In this document: in pieces, positions 1 to 8,130 of the stretch | Numbering within the stretch: position 1 is the stretch's first letter | How the letters are laid out: each line of letters starts with the position of its first letter | From: Actinomycetota bacterium | GTDB taxonomy: Bacteria; Actinomycetota; Actinomycetes; S36-B12; UBA5976 | Direction: 5' to 3' | Assembly: GCA_009698575.1 (NCBI GenBank) | Contig: WLPX01000006.1 | Span: forward strand, 1 to 64,000 | DNA length: 64,000 bases | Program-made: the position numbers and the translations under genes | Notes under the pieces: generated by a model | Told to the model about the DNA's origin: nothing | What the model saw: only the letters and a program-made list of their open reading frames with translations | Databases searched by the model: none

Positions 1-2
1 CT

Positions 3-150
3 GGCGCAACTGGACCATCAGGACCTATCGGCTTAACTGGCGCAACTGGCGAGACCGGAGCTACTGGCGAGACCGGAGCCACTGGCGCAACTGGACCATC
101 AGGACCTATCGGCTTAACTGGCGCAACTGGCGAGACCGGAGCTACTGGCG
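3..150 (+). repeat. 81-bp tandem repeat inside the collagen-like gene
   Basis: A unit of 81 bp (27 codons, nine Gly-X-Y triplets) starts at base 3 and again at base 84. The second copy is identical over its first 66 bases, including synonymous positions, before diverging. Shorter GGACCTAGC-type units recur at about 340-375. Identity at silent sites points to recent slippage or unequal recombination, and the array probably extends left of the window. Confidence 0.85.
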
Positions 151-482
151 CAAGGGGTGTAACTGGGCCATCCGGCGCAAGGGGTGTTACTGGGCCTTCA
201 GGACCGAGTGGCTTAACTGGTGCAGCAGGTACACCGGGTACAGAGGGTCCAGAGGGTCCGACCGGACCTCAAGGTGTCAACGGTATACAAGGTCAACGAG
301 GACCATCCGGACTCACGGGAGCAAATGGACCATCAGGACCTAGCGGACCTGAAGGACCTAGCGGACCTAGCGGACCAACGTATGAGTTGTCATTGCAAGA
401 CATTTCCTCGGTGCTATGTGGTGGAGGCTTTAACTTCGGACCTAGCGGACCAGACGGCTACTTCAGGTGTATCCCTCAGTAG
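3..482 (+). CDS. Collagen-like Gly-X-Y repeat protein (5' end outside window)
   Basis: The frame starting at base 3 is open from the window edge to a TAG at 480-482 and has no start codon inside, so this is the 3' part of a longer gene. About 120 residues are almost unbroken Gly-X-Y triplets such as [21 protein letters not shown], rich in Thr, Pro and Ala at X/Y. This is the signature of bacterial collagen-like triple-helix proteins, which are usually surface-exposed. The last ~35 residues break the pattern ([20 protein letters not shown], then a short GPSGPDG and YFRCIPQ) and hold two cysteines; they may form a C-terminal trimerisation head. The DNA repeat is nearly exact, suggesting recent expansion. 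The next gene follows within ~45 bp on the same strand. The collagen-like nature is certain; the function is inferred. Confidence 0.85.
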   Translation, partial: GATGPSGPIGLTGATGETGATGETGATGATGPSGPIGLTGATGETGATGARGVTGPSGARGVTGPSGPSGLTGAAGTPGTEGPEGPTGPQGVNGIQGQRGPSGLTGANGPSGPSGPEGPSGPSGPTYELSLQDISSVLCGGGFNFGPSGPDGYFRCIPQ

Positions 483-524
483 CAATCTGCTAAGCGTGAA
501 CTTGCAATTAACGAGAATGGACTA

Positions 525-1187
525 TTGATCGTGGATGATTCATCGACAACTTCGCGCGTTGAAGTTCGAAAAGAAGAAGTAGTCATTAATCGGGCTGTTC
601 CAAGAGCGATTGTAATTGTGGTACTCGGCGTAGCTATCCTGATTGTCGCTTGGTTATTGTCGAGCAAGGGAACGCAAGACTCTACCCAACTGCCACCAAC
701 GAATGCCACCAGTAATTTGCCGACAACTCAGAGTGGCGGAAATAATTCGGAGTTGAAACTTACTCCAATTACTGCAAGCATTGTGAGTAAGGACGAGTTG
801 ATTTCGGCCACGAAAGATCTAGGCTTTCCAATTTACTGGAATGGCAAAATGAAGGACACCAATTTAGAACTTACAATTTTGGCTGAAGGAAAAGTTTTTG
901 TTCGATATTTGCCAAATGACATTAGTGCGGGTGCGGCTGAGCCATATTTTACCGTAGCTTCCTATTACGATCCAGCGGGATACGCGCGTGTACTAAATCT
1001 AGGCTCTGCTGAGGGTGCAAAGTTTATCAAGTACTCAGGTGGTGCGGTAGCTGCGAGTACATCAGAGTTAGATAGCAACATCTATTTTGCCTTCGATGGA
1101 AATCCAGCTGTTTACAATGTCTATGCGCCAGATGCACAAGTCGCTTGGGATGGACTTGAATCCGGGACTTTAGAAATTCTGCGTTAA
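525..1187 (+). CDS. Membrane-anchored protein of unknown function
   Basis: A ~220-residue protein with a short charged N-terminus, one hydrophobic segment at about residues 26-46 (RAIVIVVLGVAILIVAWLL), a Ser/Thr/Asn/Pro-rich linker to about residue 75, and a C-terminal domain of ~140 residues that should lie outside the membrane. I do not recognise the domain; it is rich in Tyr, Ala and Gly and has no cysteines. The start is uncertain: TTG at 525 has GAGA eight bases upstream, and GTG at 531 is an in-frame alternative. It lies between the collagen-like gene and a large membrane protein, all on one strand with short gaps, so the three may be co-transcribed and serve the cell surface. That role is inference. 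Confidence 0.7.
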   Translation: MIVDDSSTTSRVEVRKEEVVINRAVPRAIVIVVLGVAILIVAWLLSSKGTQDSTQLPPTNATSNLPTTQSGGNNSELKLTPITASIVSKDELISATKDLGFPIYWNGKMKDTNLELTILAEGKVFVRYLPNDISAGAAEPYFTVASYYDPAGYARVLNLGSAEGAKFIKYSGGAVAASTSELDSNIYFAFDGNPAVYNVYAPDAQVAWDGLESGTLEILR

Positions 1188-1215
1188 TTAAATTTTGTTA
1201 CAAGGTAATTAGCCA

Positions 1216-3585
1216 ATGAGTCTTGCCGTCCAGGAGTTGGTTCAATCTTGGCTTGTGTTCCCTTTGGTGTTCGTTGCCACTTCGGTTTTTTTGGGTATGG
1301 CCGTATTTCGATTCAGTAACTTAAGTCTAAAAAGCCCCTTACTTCTACCAACCGGATTTGCGGCATTAGTTGTGGTCGGTCAATTTTCAACATTGAATTG
1401 GTTGATTGCTCCTTATACACCTTTAATTTTTTTGCTTTGCGCATTGCTTTGCGCACTTTACTTTGGCCGCGAATTTATACCCTGGGTCAGACACAACACC
1501 AAGGCCCTAGCGCTAGGTTTCTCAGTCTTCTACATTCATGGTTTGCCAATACTAATGTCCGGAACGCCAACTTTCGCTGGGTGGATCAAATTAGATGATG
1601 ACTCAACTTGGTTGGCAATAACCGATCAAATACTCTCGGCAGGGCGGAATACCTCAAACTTGGCACCCTCGTCCTACGAGGCTACGGCCCAAATACATCT
1701 GAATCCAATAGCAAGCATCCCCTATCCGTCGGGTTCGTTTGTTTCACTTGGAGTTTTTTCAAAGTGGCTACTAATTGACCCCGCCTGGATTTTGCAACCT
1801 TACATTGCCGCTGGCGCCATGATGCTTAGCATTACATTGTTTGCGATGTTGCAACCAATCAGGATTGCCAATTGGACCAAGGTTCTAGCAGTCGTTATCG
1901 CCCCAACTTCGGCACTTTACCTCGGGTATGAAATGTGGGGCGGCATCAAGGAGCTACTTTTAGTTCCAATTATTGTCCTGGCAACGGCACTGATCCCCAC
2001 AATATTGACGAGGTTAAACGAACCACGATGTCTAATTCCATTTGCGGTTGCCTGCTCTGCATATGTTGAAATTTATTCAATTTCTGGCCTAGTTTGGCTT
2101 TTCATACCAGCCCTATTCTTGCTCGTTAGTTTAACCAGAGCATTAAAACGAATCCCTTGGTCGCACATCTTCGTGTTTTTTGGAACGTTTGGATTTTGCT
2201 CATTTGTGACGCTCTTTTACATCCTGCAGGCCCCAGCGGATTTGGCGAGAACGGCCTCCGAGGCTCGGTCGAGCACTTATGTCGCCAATTTACTTGGACC
2301 ACTTAAATTTTCACAAATTTATGGGGTATGGCTGACTGGTGATTTTAGATTTGCCCCACATTACTCAGTAGCGAATACCGCCATAGTGCTTTTGGCTGGA
2401 TTGCTATTCGTGCTCGGGTGCTATTTCTTGATGACAAATGGCTATAGCTATATTGCTGTATTGGCAATTTGGGTAACGCTGATCTCTGCTACGGGCCTGA
2501 ATGGAAGTCCCTGGATAAGTGGTAAGACTCTCGCAATGGCAAGTCCAATCGTACTGACTGTCATTTGTTGTGCGATCGGCTTCATCGCGACGAAATTTTC
2601 GATTGAATCGGGAATACTGGCAATTATATTGAGCAGCGGCGTAATCGCTTCTTACGGTTACACATATCATGAGGTTTGGCTGGCTCCTTATAAACAACTT
2701 AAAGAACTTGAAATCATTGGACAAGATACAAGTTACTCAGCACCAGCATTAATGATTGAGTTCAGTTCATATGGAGCTAGGCACTTCCTGCGGGAACTGG
2801 ATGCGGAATCGGCCAGCGAGTTGCGCCGCAATCTAATTCCACTTCGAACCGGTGAGGGTCTTGCTCGGGGAGCTGATGCGGACATCGATGAATTTGCGCT
2901 AACTTCTGTTGAGTTTTACCAAACTTTAGTGCTTAGGAAATCGCCCAAGTCAAGTCGACCACCTGGGAATTATGACTTAACATTCAGTGGTGCCTATTAC
3001 GAAGTTTGGCAAAAAAACCCTGAGACAAAAGAACCAGTTGAGCATTACCCATTTGGAAGCAAAGATTTGCAATCTGGCGTGCCTGACTGCTTGTTCCTTG
3101 AATCTGAAATCGCACCGAAATCGCCAGGAAATACTATCTTGGTCAGTTCTGGAATAAGCAGTTTAACTTTGCCTATAGTGGAGGTAACAAGTCAAACGCA
3201 GGATGCAGGAAAAAAAACAATCTATGAAAGTAAGTTTGAAGTTAACAATGTCAGTCATTTTGATTTGTGGGTAGCAGGATTTGCTAAGGGAAGAGTAGCA
3301 GTCTTCATGGACGGTGAACCTGTATCAACTGTCTTCGGTCCATTTAACGGTTGGTCTGCGATTGTTAAAATTGGTGACCTAAAGCTCACAAGCGGACCTC
3401 ATGTCCTAAAGGTTGTTACAGATTCTCCTTGGTTGATTCCTGGCTCGGGTGGACTTTCCTACCCTTTGGGGCCGTTTTACCTTTCAGATCAAAATGAAAA
3501 ACATTCAGTTGAATTAGTCTCACCTGAGAACCTCAATTCGTTATGCACAAAACCTGTGGACTGGATTGAGTTAATACCGAAATAA
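1216..3585 (+). CDS. Large multi-spanning membrane protein, GT-C glycosyltransferase-like
   Basis: A 789-residue protein. Residues 1 to about 490 contain roughly a dozen hydrophobic helices, including a run of strongly hydrophobic segments after residue 170. The remaining ~290 residues are soluble and end in a beta-rich region (about 670-760) with alternating strands like a carbohydrate-binding beta-sandwich. The architecture resembles actinobacterial GT-C enzymes that transfer sugars from polyprenyl carriers outside the membrane, but I cannot identify a catalytic DD/DE motif with certainty. An AAGG at 1202-1205 precedes the ATG. The gene lies 28 bp after the membrane-anchored unknown and near the collagen-like gene, so a role in modifying surface proteins or glycans is plausible but unproven. 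Confidence 0.65.
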   Translation: MSLAVQELVQSWLVFPLVFVATSVFLGMAVFRFSNLSLKSPLLLPTGFAALVVVGQFSTLNWLIAPYTPLIFLLCALLCALYFGREFIPWVRHNTKALALGFSVFYIHGLPILMSGTPTFAGWIKLDDDSTWLAITDQILSAGRNTSNLAPSSYEATAQIHLNPIASIPYPSGSFVSLGVFSKWLLIDPAWILQPYIAAGAMMLSITLFAMLQPIRIANWTKVLAVVIAPTSALYLGYEMWGGIKELLLVPIIVLATALIPTILTRLNEPRCLIPFAVACSAYVEIYSISGLVWLFIPALFLLVSLTRALKRIPWSHIFVFFGTFGFCSFVTLFYILQAPADLARTASEARSSTYVANLLGPLKFSQIYGVWLTGDFRFAPHYSVANTAIVLLAGLLFVLGCYFLMTNGYSYIAVLAIWVTLISATGLNGSPWISGKTLAMASPIVLTVICCAIGFIATKFSIESGILAIILSSGVIASYGYTYHEVWLAPYKQLKELEIIGQDTSYSAPALMIEFSSYGARHFLRELDAESASELRRNLIPLRTGEGLARGADADIDEFALTSVEFYQTLVLRKSPKSSRPPGNYDLTFSGAYYEVWQKNPETKEPVEHYPFGSKDLQSGVPDCLFLESEIAPKSPGNTILVSSGISSLTLPIVEVTSQTQDAGKKTIYESKFEVNNVSHFDLWVAGFAKGRVAVFMDGEPVSTVFGPFNGWSAIVKIGDLKLTSGPHVLKVVTDSPWLIPGSGGLSYPLGPFYLSDQNEKHSVELVSPENLNSLCTKPVDWIELIPK

Positions 3586-3687
3586 GGATTTGGGCAGGAT
3601 ACTTCCCGAAGCAGTATCGCAGGAACTGCCGGTCGCTGGAAACTCAATGAATCCAGTAAGATTGGGGAATTGCCGAAAGGCAAGGTA

Positions 3688-3760
<73 letters not shown>

Positions 3761-3777
3761 CACATCATCTTCGCGAA

Positions 3778-4575
3778 TTAGCGAACTGTGCGCTGCTCAC
3801 TTATTGAGTTTCCACCATCGATAACAATTACTTGGCCCGTAAGATAACTGGCCTCACGACTGGCTAGGAATCCAACTACTGCGCCAACTTCGGCTGGTGT
3901 TGCTGATCGCCCCATCGGAGTGCTGCCGCCTTCATGGCCCTCGCTAATACTCTGCGACGCCGTTTGAATCCAACCAGGCGCTACGGCATTTACGGTGATG
4001 CCATGCTTGGCTTCATCAACTGCCAAAGACTTAGTTAGGCCAACCATGCCAGCCTTTGTTGCGCCGTAAGCAACGTCATTGCGAATCGCCATAACTGGTC
4101 CAGTCAGGCTAGACATCATGATGATGCGGCCAGCTGAAGATTCGCGCAGGTGGGGAAGCGAAAGCTTGGTTATGTAGAAAGCAGAGTTCAGGTTTCGGGC
4201 GATTGAATTATGCCAACCTTCCACGCTCATAGCAGCACCATCGCCAGCCTCGCCAACTTCTTGCATTGGTGCATTGACACTTGTCATTCCAGCGTTGTTA
4301 ACAACTATGTCCAACCCACCCAAGAACTTAAGTGCGTTACTGACGATTTTTTCGGCTGCAGAAAACTCAGTAAGGTCTGCGACTGATCCTGCAACTGCAA
4401 AACCTCGGGCCTGCAATTCTGCGACTCGATCATTTAGCCGATCGCTGGCGCCTGTGATATAGACCGAAGCACCCATTTCGCAAAGTAATTGAGCACTGGC
4501 AAAACCAATTCCAGTAGGTGAACCAGCGCCGGTAATTAGTGCTCGTGCGCCAGAAAGATTAAATGGAGGTGTCAT
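3778..4575 (-). CDS. SDR-family NAD(P)-dependent oxidoreductase
   Basis: A 265-residue classical short-chain dehydrogenase/reductase. It has the Rossmann motif TGAGSPTGIG at residues 15-24, NNAG at 93-96, a catalytic Ser at 155-156, and the YxxxK pair Tyr170/Lys174. The C-terminal PGW and the GQVIVIDGG strand are typical of 3-oxoacyl-ACP-reductase-like SDRs. The substrate cannot be read from sequence; FabG-like reductases and sugar or alcohol dehydrogenases are all possible. It is divergent from the malic enzyme gene, and the shared intergenic region holds a perfect 16-bp palindrome that could regulate either gene. Confidence 0.9.
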   Translation of the reverse strand: MTPPFNLSGARALITGAGSPTGIGFASAQLLCEMGASVYITGASDRLNDRVAELQARGFAVAGSVADLTEFSAAEKIVSNALKFLGGLDIVVNNAGMTSVNAPMQEVGEAGDGAAMSVEGWHNSIARNLNSAFYITKLSLPHLRESSAGRIIMMSSLTGPVMAIRNDVAYGATKAGMVGLTKSLAVDEAKHGITVNAVAPGWIQTASQSISEGHEGGSTPMGRSATPAEVGAVVGFLASREASYLTGQVIVIDGGNSISEQRTVR

Positions 4576-4607
4576 GCCCCCATCGTGCCAGTGAATCGTT
4601 TAGTTTG

Positions 4608-4623
4608 GTGGCAAAATTGCCAC
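4608..4623. promoter_or_regulatory. Perfect 16-bp palindrome between divergent genes
   Basis: GTGGCAAAATTGCCAC reads the same on both strands. It sits 32 bp from the SDR start and 95 bp from the malic enzyme start. It has the size and symmetry of an operator for a dimeric repressor, but no regulator is encoded next to it. Confidence 0.45.
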
Positions 4624-4718
4624 TTGGATTGGTAAGGATGTGACCAAGCACCTAGCAATCTGGTGATTACCCCGACCTAAGAAATGGGACAATAGAGACT
4701 TACCAAGGAGAAGCGTTA

Positions 4719-6104
4719 ATGGCTAACAACAGTCCCGGATATGCAATTACATTGCGCGTTGAATTATCACCGGAATCTTCATCAACTGCGGGTTTGGCCC
4801 AAGCTGTAATTGATACGGGCGCCGCCCTTACCGCACTGGATGTTGTTGAATCTAGTCACGAACGCATGGTTGTTGACGTTACTTGCGATACCTCTGACCC
4901 AGATCACGCAGATCGAGTCACTGCTGCCATTGCCGCCATTCCAGGTGCGCAAGTTCGAAAAGTTAGTGATCGCACTTTCTTACTCCACCTTGGCGGCAAA
5001 TTGGAAGTTAAGCCAAAAGTTCCATTGCGAACCCGTGATGATTTATCCCGTGCCTACACACCAGGTGTGGCACGAATTTGTATGGCAATTTATGACGAGC
5101 CAAGTGATGCTCGCCGACTAACGATTAAGCGCAATACGGTCGCCGTTGTAACTGATGGGTCTGCGGTACTTGGACTTGGAAACATCGGCCCAGCCGCAGC
5201 CTTGCCTGTAATGGAAGGTAAAGCTGCGCTATTTAAACAGTTCGCTGATGTGGATGCTTGGCCCGTTTGTTTGGATACTCAAGATGTCGATGAAATTGTG
5301 CGGACCGTTCAGATCCTGGCTCCGGTTTATGGCGGCATCAACTTAGAAGATATTTCTGCGCCGCGCTGCTTTGAAATCGAGGCCCGGTTACGCGAGCTTC
5401 TAGACATCCCGGTGTTCCATGACGATCAACATGGAACTGCGATTGTGGTGCTTGCTGCATTGACTAATGCGCTCAAGATTGTGAAAAAGAAACCCGAAGA
5501 TTTAAAGATTGTGATGAGCGGAGCCGGAGCAGCTGGAACTGCAGTGGCAAAACTTCTGTTTGAAGCAGGCATGAAAAATATAACTGCTTACGACACCGAG
5601 GGCTCAATCTATAAAGATCGGCCAAACAGCAAGTCCACCAGCGAATGGATGCTAGCCAACACGAATAAGGCTGGCGTCATCGGAAAACTAGGCGAAGGTT
5701 TAGTTGGCGCTGATGTATTTATTGGGGTTAGCGCGCCAAACATTTTGACGGAAGCCGATGTTGCAGCCATGGCACCAGATTCGATCGTGTTTGCACTTGC
5801 CAATCCAGATCCAGAAATCGATCCTGTGATTGCCGCCAGGCACGCCAAAGTTGTGGCAACTGGACGAAGTGATTACCCGAATCAAATTAATAATGTGTTG
5901 GCATTCCCTGGAATCTTCCGTGGATTGTTGGATGCCGCCTCATCAAAGATCACGACGGAAACTTTGCTGGCTGCTGCGCATGCAATTGCGGGGTGTGTGT
6001 CACCAGAACAACTAAACGCCAGCTACATAGTCCCAAGTGTGTTTGATCCAAAGGTTGCTAAATCAGTTGCTAAAGCCGTGGAAGACGTGGCTCGCAGGCC
6101 GTAA
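4719..6104 (+). CDS. NAD-dependent malic enzyme with N-terminal ACT-like domain
   Basis: A 461-residue malic enzyme, which oxidatively decarboxylates malate to pyruvate. Residues ~1-80 form an ACT-like regulatory domain. The catalytic core begins near residue 95 and shows the family motifs [23 protein letters not shown], a lysine in [25 protein letters not shown] with FHDDQHGTA for metal binding, and a second nucleotide-binding fold at [26 protein letters not shown] and [10 protein letters not shown] follow. An AAGGAG lies ten bases before the ATG. The enzyme would link the TCA cycle to pyruvate. The ACT domain suggests allosteric control, but the ligand is unknown. Confidence 0.95.
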   Translation: MANNSPGYAITLRVELSPESSSTAGLAQAVIDTGAALTALDVVESSHERMVVDVTCDTSDPDHADRVTAAIAAIPGAQVRKVSDRTFLLHLGGKLEVKPKVPLRTRDDLSRAYTPGVARICMAIYDEPSDARRLTIKRNTVAVVTDGSAVLGLGNIGPAAALPVMEGKAALFKQFADVDAWPVCLDTQDVDEIVRTVQILAPVYGGINLEDISAPRCFEIEARLRELLDIPVFHDDQHGTAIVVLAALTNALKIVKKKPEDLKIVMSGAGAAGTAVAKLLFEAGMKNITAYDTEGSIYKDRPNSKSTSEWMLANTNKAGVIGKLGEGLVGADVFIGVSAPNILTEADVAAMAPDSIVFALANPDPEIDPVIAARHAKVVATGRSDYPNQINNVLAFPGIFRGLLDAASSKITTETLLAAAHAIAGCVSPEQLNASYIVPSVFDPKVAKSVAKAVEDVARRP

Positions 6105-6105
6105 C

Positions 6106-6147
6106 TTGACTTGAGCCTTAATTGAAAGTTAAACTAAATTAGTTCAA
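6106..6147 (+). promoter_or_regulatory. Promoter with overlapping palindromic operator for the yceI-like gene
   Basis: A -35 TTGACT (6106-6111) and -10 TAAACT (6130-6135) are separated by 18 bp. The -10 lies inside an inverted repeat at 6129-6147: TTAAACTAA, a central A, then TTAGTTCAA (9-bp arms, one mismatch, with a perfect 13-nt core). A repressor bound here would block the promoter. MarR-family regulators often use sites of this size, and a marR-type gene lies at 31310, but any link is inference. Confidence 0.55.
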
Positions 6148-6170
6148 TTTTCAACTATCAAGGAGTCGTA

Positions 6171-6710
6171 ATGACTGATCTTTCTACAATCACAGGAACC
6201 TGGGTTATTGACCCATCACATTCCCGCTTGGGCTTTGAAACCCGTCACGCAGTAATTACAAAAGTTCGTGGACACTTTGCAGACTTCGAAGGCACAATTG
6301 TTGTCGGCGCCGATGCTGCATCATCTTCGGCAAAAGTAAGCGCAAAGCTTGACTCAATCGACACTGGCTCAGCCGATCGAGATGGTCACTTAAAGAGCGC
6401 TGACTTTTTCGAGACAGACAAAACAAATGAATTAGTTTTTGAATCAACCGCAATCAAAGCTGCAGGTGACACCTTCGTAGTAACTGGAAACCTAACTATC
6501 AAAGGTGTTACAAACAGCATCGACATCACAGTTGAACCGACTGGAACTGCAACAGATCCCTTTGGTAATGCTCGCGCAGGCTTTGAAGGTACTGGCGAAC
6601 TAAGTCGCAAAGACTTCGGTCTAATTTGGAACGTTGCACTTGAAACTGGCGGCTTCTTAGTCAGCGACAACGTCAAGTTGCAGCTAGACATCTCAGCTAT
6701 CAAGCAGTAA
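6171..6710 (+). CDS. YceI-family lipid-binding-like protein
   Basis: A 179-residue protein of the YceI family, which forms a lipocalin-like beta-barrel that binds isoprenoid-type lipids. It begins with the typical GTWVIDPSHSRLGFETRHAV and carries GHFADFEG, DGHLKSADFF and a C-terminal RKDFGLIWN segment. There is no signal peptide, so a cytoplasmic location is expected, as in many actinobacterial members. AAGGAG precedes the ATG at good spacing. The gene stands alone, with its own promoter, an operator-like palindrome and an intrinsic terminator, which is rare in this compact window and suggests independently regulated, strong expression. Confidence 0.93.
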   Translation: MTDLSTITGTWVIDPSHSRLGFETRHAVITKVRGHFADFEGTIVVGADAASSSAKVSAKLDSIDTGSADRDGHLKSADFFETDKTNELVFESTAIKAAGDTFVVTGNLTIKGVTNSIDITVEPTGTATDPFGNARAGFEGTGELSRKDFGLIWNVALETGGFLVSDNVKLQLDISAIKQ

Positions 6711-6733
6711 TTAATACTTAACTAGAAAAAACT

Positions 6734-6767
6734 AAAGAGGATCGATGCCTAGGCATCGGTCCTCTTT
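6734..6767. terminator. Intrinsic, probably bidirectional terminator
   Basis: Arms AAAGAGGATCGATGCC and GGCATCGGTCCTCTTT pair over 16 bp (with G-T wobbles) around a two-base TA, realistically a slightly larger loop. The + strand continues TTGGTTTG, and the - strand continues with an A/T-rich run. It lies between the convergent yceI-like gene and the 64-residue gene and can serve both. Confidence 0.85.
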
Positions 6768-6784
6768 TGGTTTGCGTAGATGAA

Positions 6785-6979
6785 TTAAAACGCGTCGCGT
6801 AAGCGCTCAATGACACTCTTGCGGGTGATGTTGTTCTTTTCCATCTTGTACGAGCGCACTATGTAATTCACATCAGCATTGCGATTCTCGCCAATTGCAT
6901 TATTGATTAGGACTGCATAGTTTGATTCCAATGCAGGGAATCCAACAACGGATTCTGTTTCTTTCATTTGAACACTCAT
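6785..6979 (-). CDS. Small orphan protein, 64 residues
   Basis: An in-frame ATG at 6979 is preceded by GAAGGGA at good spacing, which favours it over the longer frame that starts at 7015. The product is a 64-residue soluble protein with no signal peptide or membrane segment: an acidic/neutral first half, then a basic C-terminus (YKMEKNNITRKSVIERLRDAF). I do not recognise a family. It has a strong ribosome site, a shared terminator, a hairpin in its leader and a direct-repeat motif upstream, so it looks like a real regulated gene. Confidence 0.65.
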   Translation of the reverse strand: MSVQMKETESVVGFPALESNYAVLINNAIGENRNADVNYIVRSYKMEKNNITRKSVIERLRDAF

Positions 6980-6997
6980 GGTGTTTTTCCCTTCAGG

Positions 6998-7014
6998 TGT
7001 GGGGGTCTCCCACA
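6998..7014 (-). promoter_or_regulatory. Leader hairpin upstream of the small orphan gene
   Basis: TGTGGG and CCCACA form a perfect 6-bp stem around a 5-base loop. It ends about 19 bp before the ATG at 6979, next to the GAAGGGA ribosome site. It may stabilise the mRNA or modulate translation, or it may be a protein-binding palindrome. Confidence 0.4.
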
Positions 7015-7035
7015 ACTAAATTGTCCCAGACGATC

Positions 7036-7051
7036 GTTACCTAAAAGTTAC
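7036..7051. promoter_or_regulatory. GTTAC direct repeat, 11-bp spacing
   Basis: GTTACCTAAAA is followed directly by GTTACTAAAAG, so two GTTAC half-sites lie 11 bp apart, on the same face of the helix. OmpR-family response regulators, including actinobacterial MtrA, bind direct repeats of this spacing. It lies between the divergent 64-residue gene and moaC. Confidence 0.4.
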
Positions 7052-7155
7052 TAAAAGGTGTCCGGAGGCTTAAAACCCTTGTGAACCTTGCCACATTTTG
7101 TTGAATATTGAACTAAATCGTGACCCAGGCCACAGTCCGCGTACGATTACCAACT

Positions 7156-7632
7156 ATGAGTAACTCAGATTTAACGCATATCGATGCTGCTGGAAATGCC
7201 CACATGGTCGACGTTGCCGATCGTGAAGTAACAACGCGAACTGCGACCACAGTTGGTCGAGTACTGCTCTCTGCTCAAGTTGTTTCCTTGCTTCGTGACG
7301 GCGCAGTACCAAAGGGTGACGTGCTAGCTACGGCTCGTATTGCCGGCATCATGGCAACTAAGCGCACACCAGATTTGATTCCACTTTGTCATCCAATTGC
7401 AGTTCATGGTGTTTCAGTTGATCTGGAAGTTGTTGATGATGGCGTAAACATCACTGCAACAGTTAAGACTGCGGATCGCACTGGCGTGGAAATGGAAGCT
7501 CTCACTGCAGTAGCAGTTGCTGGGCTCACGGTAATAGACATGGTTAAGGCAATTGATCCAGGCGCAACAATAACTGACGTGAAAATGATTCATAAAGATG
7601 GCGGTCGTAACGGCGAATGGAACCGAAGTTAA
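7156..7632 (+). CDS. moaC: Cyclic pyranopterin monophosphate synthase MoaC
   Basis: A 158-residue MoaC, which with MoaA converts GTP to cyclic pyranopterin monophosphate, the first step of molybdenum cofactor synthesis. I chose the ATG at 7156 because MoaC proteins begin near LTHIDAAGNAHMVDV; the frame itself could extend to a GTG at 7120. Conserved parts include PDLIPLCHPIAVHG, DRTGVEMEALTAV, and DVKMIHKDGGRNGEW at the C-terminus. A TACGAT element 8 nt before the ATG could be a -10 giving a nearly leaderless transcript. The mog-like gene starts one base after the stop. No moaA lies in this window. Confidence 0.95.
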   Translation: MSNSDLTHIDAAGNAHMVDVADREVTTRTATTVGRVLLSAQVVSLLRDGAVPKGDVLATARIAGIMATKRTPDLIPLCHPIAVHGVSVDLEVVDDGVNITATVKTADRTGVEMEALTAVAVAGLTVIDMVKAIDPGATITDVKMIHKDGGRNGEWNRS

Positions 7633-8130
7633 ATGGCGGTTCGTACGGCGGTAGTTATTACAGCCAGTAATCGTGCCAGTGCTGGTGTCTATGCAGATAC
7701 AAGTGGCGAGATTTTAGCTTCGGGATTAGCAAAGCTGGGGTACGAGTTAAAAGATCCAATTGTGATTCCCGATAACATCTCACAGATTCAGGCTGCAATT
7801 GAACTTTCGATCGCAGGCAAGGTAGATCTGATTGTGACAACCGGTGGCACTGGAGTTTCGCCGCATGATGTAACACCAGAAGCAACTGCTCCGCTCATTA
7901 AAAAAATGCTTCCTGGAATTCCTGAAGCATTTCGCGCACATTCCCGCGATCGGGTCCCAACCACAGATTTGTCACGCGGCTTGGCTGGCGTCACCGATTC
8001 GTCACTGATCATTAATTTGCCAGGTTCCCCAGGTGGGGTCAAAGACGGTTTAGTAATTATTGAACGCCTGGCCGGTCACGTTCATGACCAGATCGCTGGC
8101 GTCGATCACACGCCTACGATTAAGGCATGA
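7633..8130 (+). CDS. mog: MogA/MoaB-family molybdopterin-binding protein
   Basis: A 165-residue single-domain MoCF_biosynth protein, which adenylylates molybdopterin or binds it during cofactor synthesis. Signature motifs are TTGGTGVSPHDVTPEAT and NLPGSPGGVKDGL. The ATG directly follows the moaC stop codon, so the two are translationally coupled. MogA and MoaB cannot be separated confidently from sequence alone. The product is the only complete MoCF-type enzyme in the window, because the MoeA-like gene at 17097 lacks its central domain. Confidence 0.9.
   Translation: MAVRTAVVITASNRASAGVYADTSGEILASGLAKLGYELKDPIVIPDNISQIQAAIELSIAGKVDLIVTTGGTGVSPHDVTPEATAPLIKKMLPGIPEAFRAHSRDRVPTTDLSRGLAGVTDSSLIINLPGSPGGVKDGLVIIERLAGHVHDQIAGVDHTPTIKA

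Noticed and set aside
3-375. Possible CRISPR array or satellite
   Set aside because: The repeats have no spacers and translate to perfect Gly-X-Y triplets, so this is a coding repeat.
220-528. Open frame of 102 codons inside the collagen-like gene
   Set aside because: It is out of frame with the Gly-X-Y reading, which explains its repetitive composition. The true frame is base 3 to 482.
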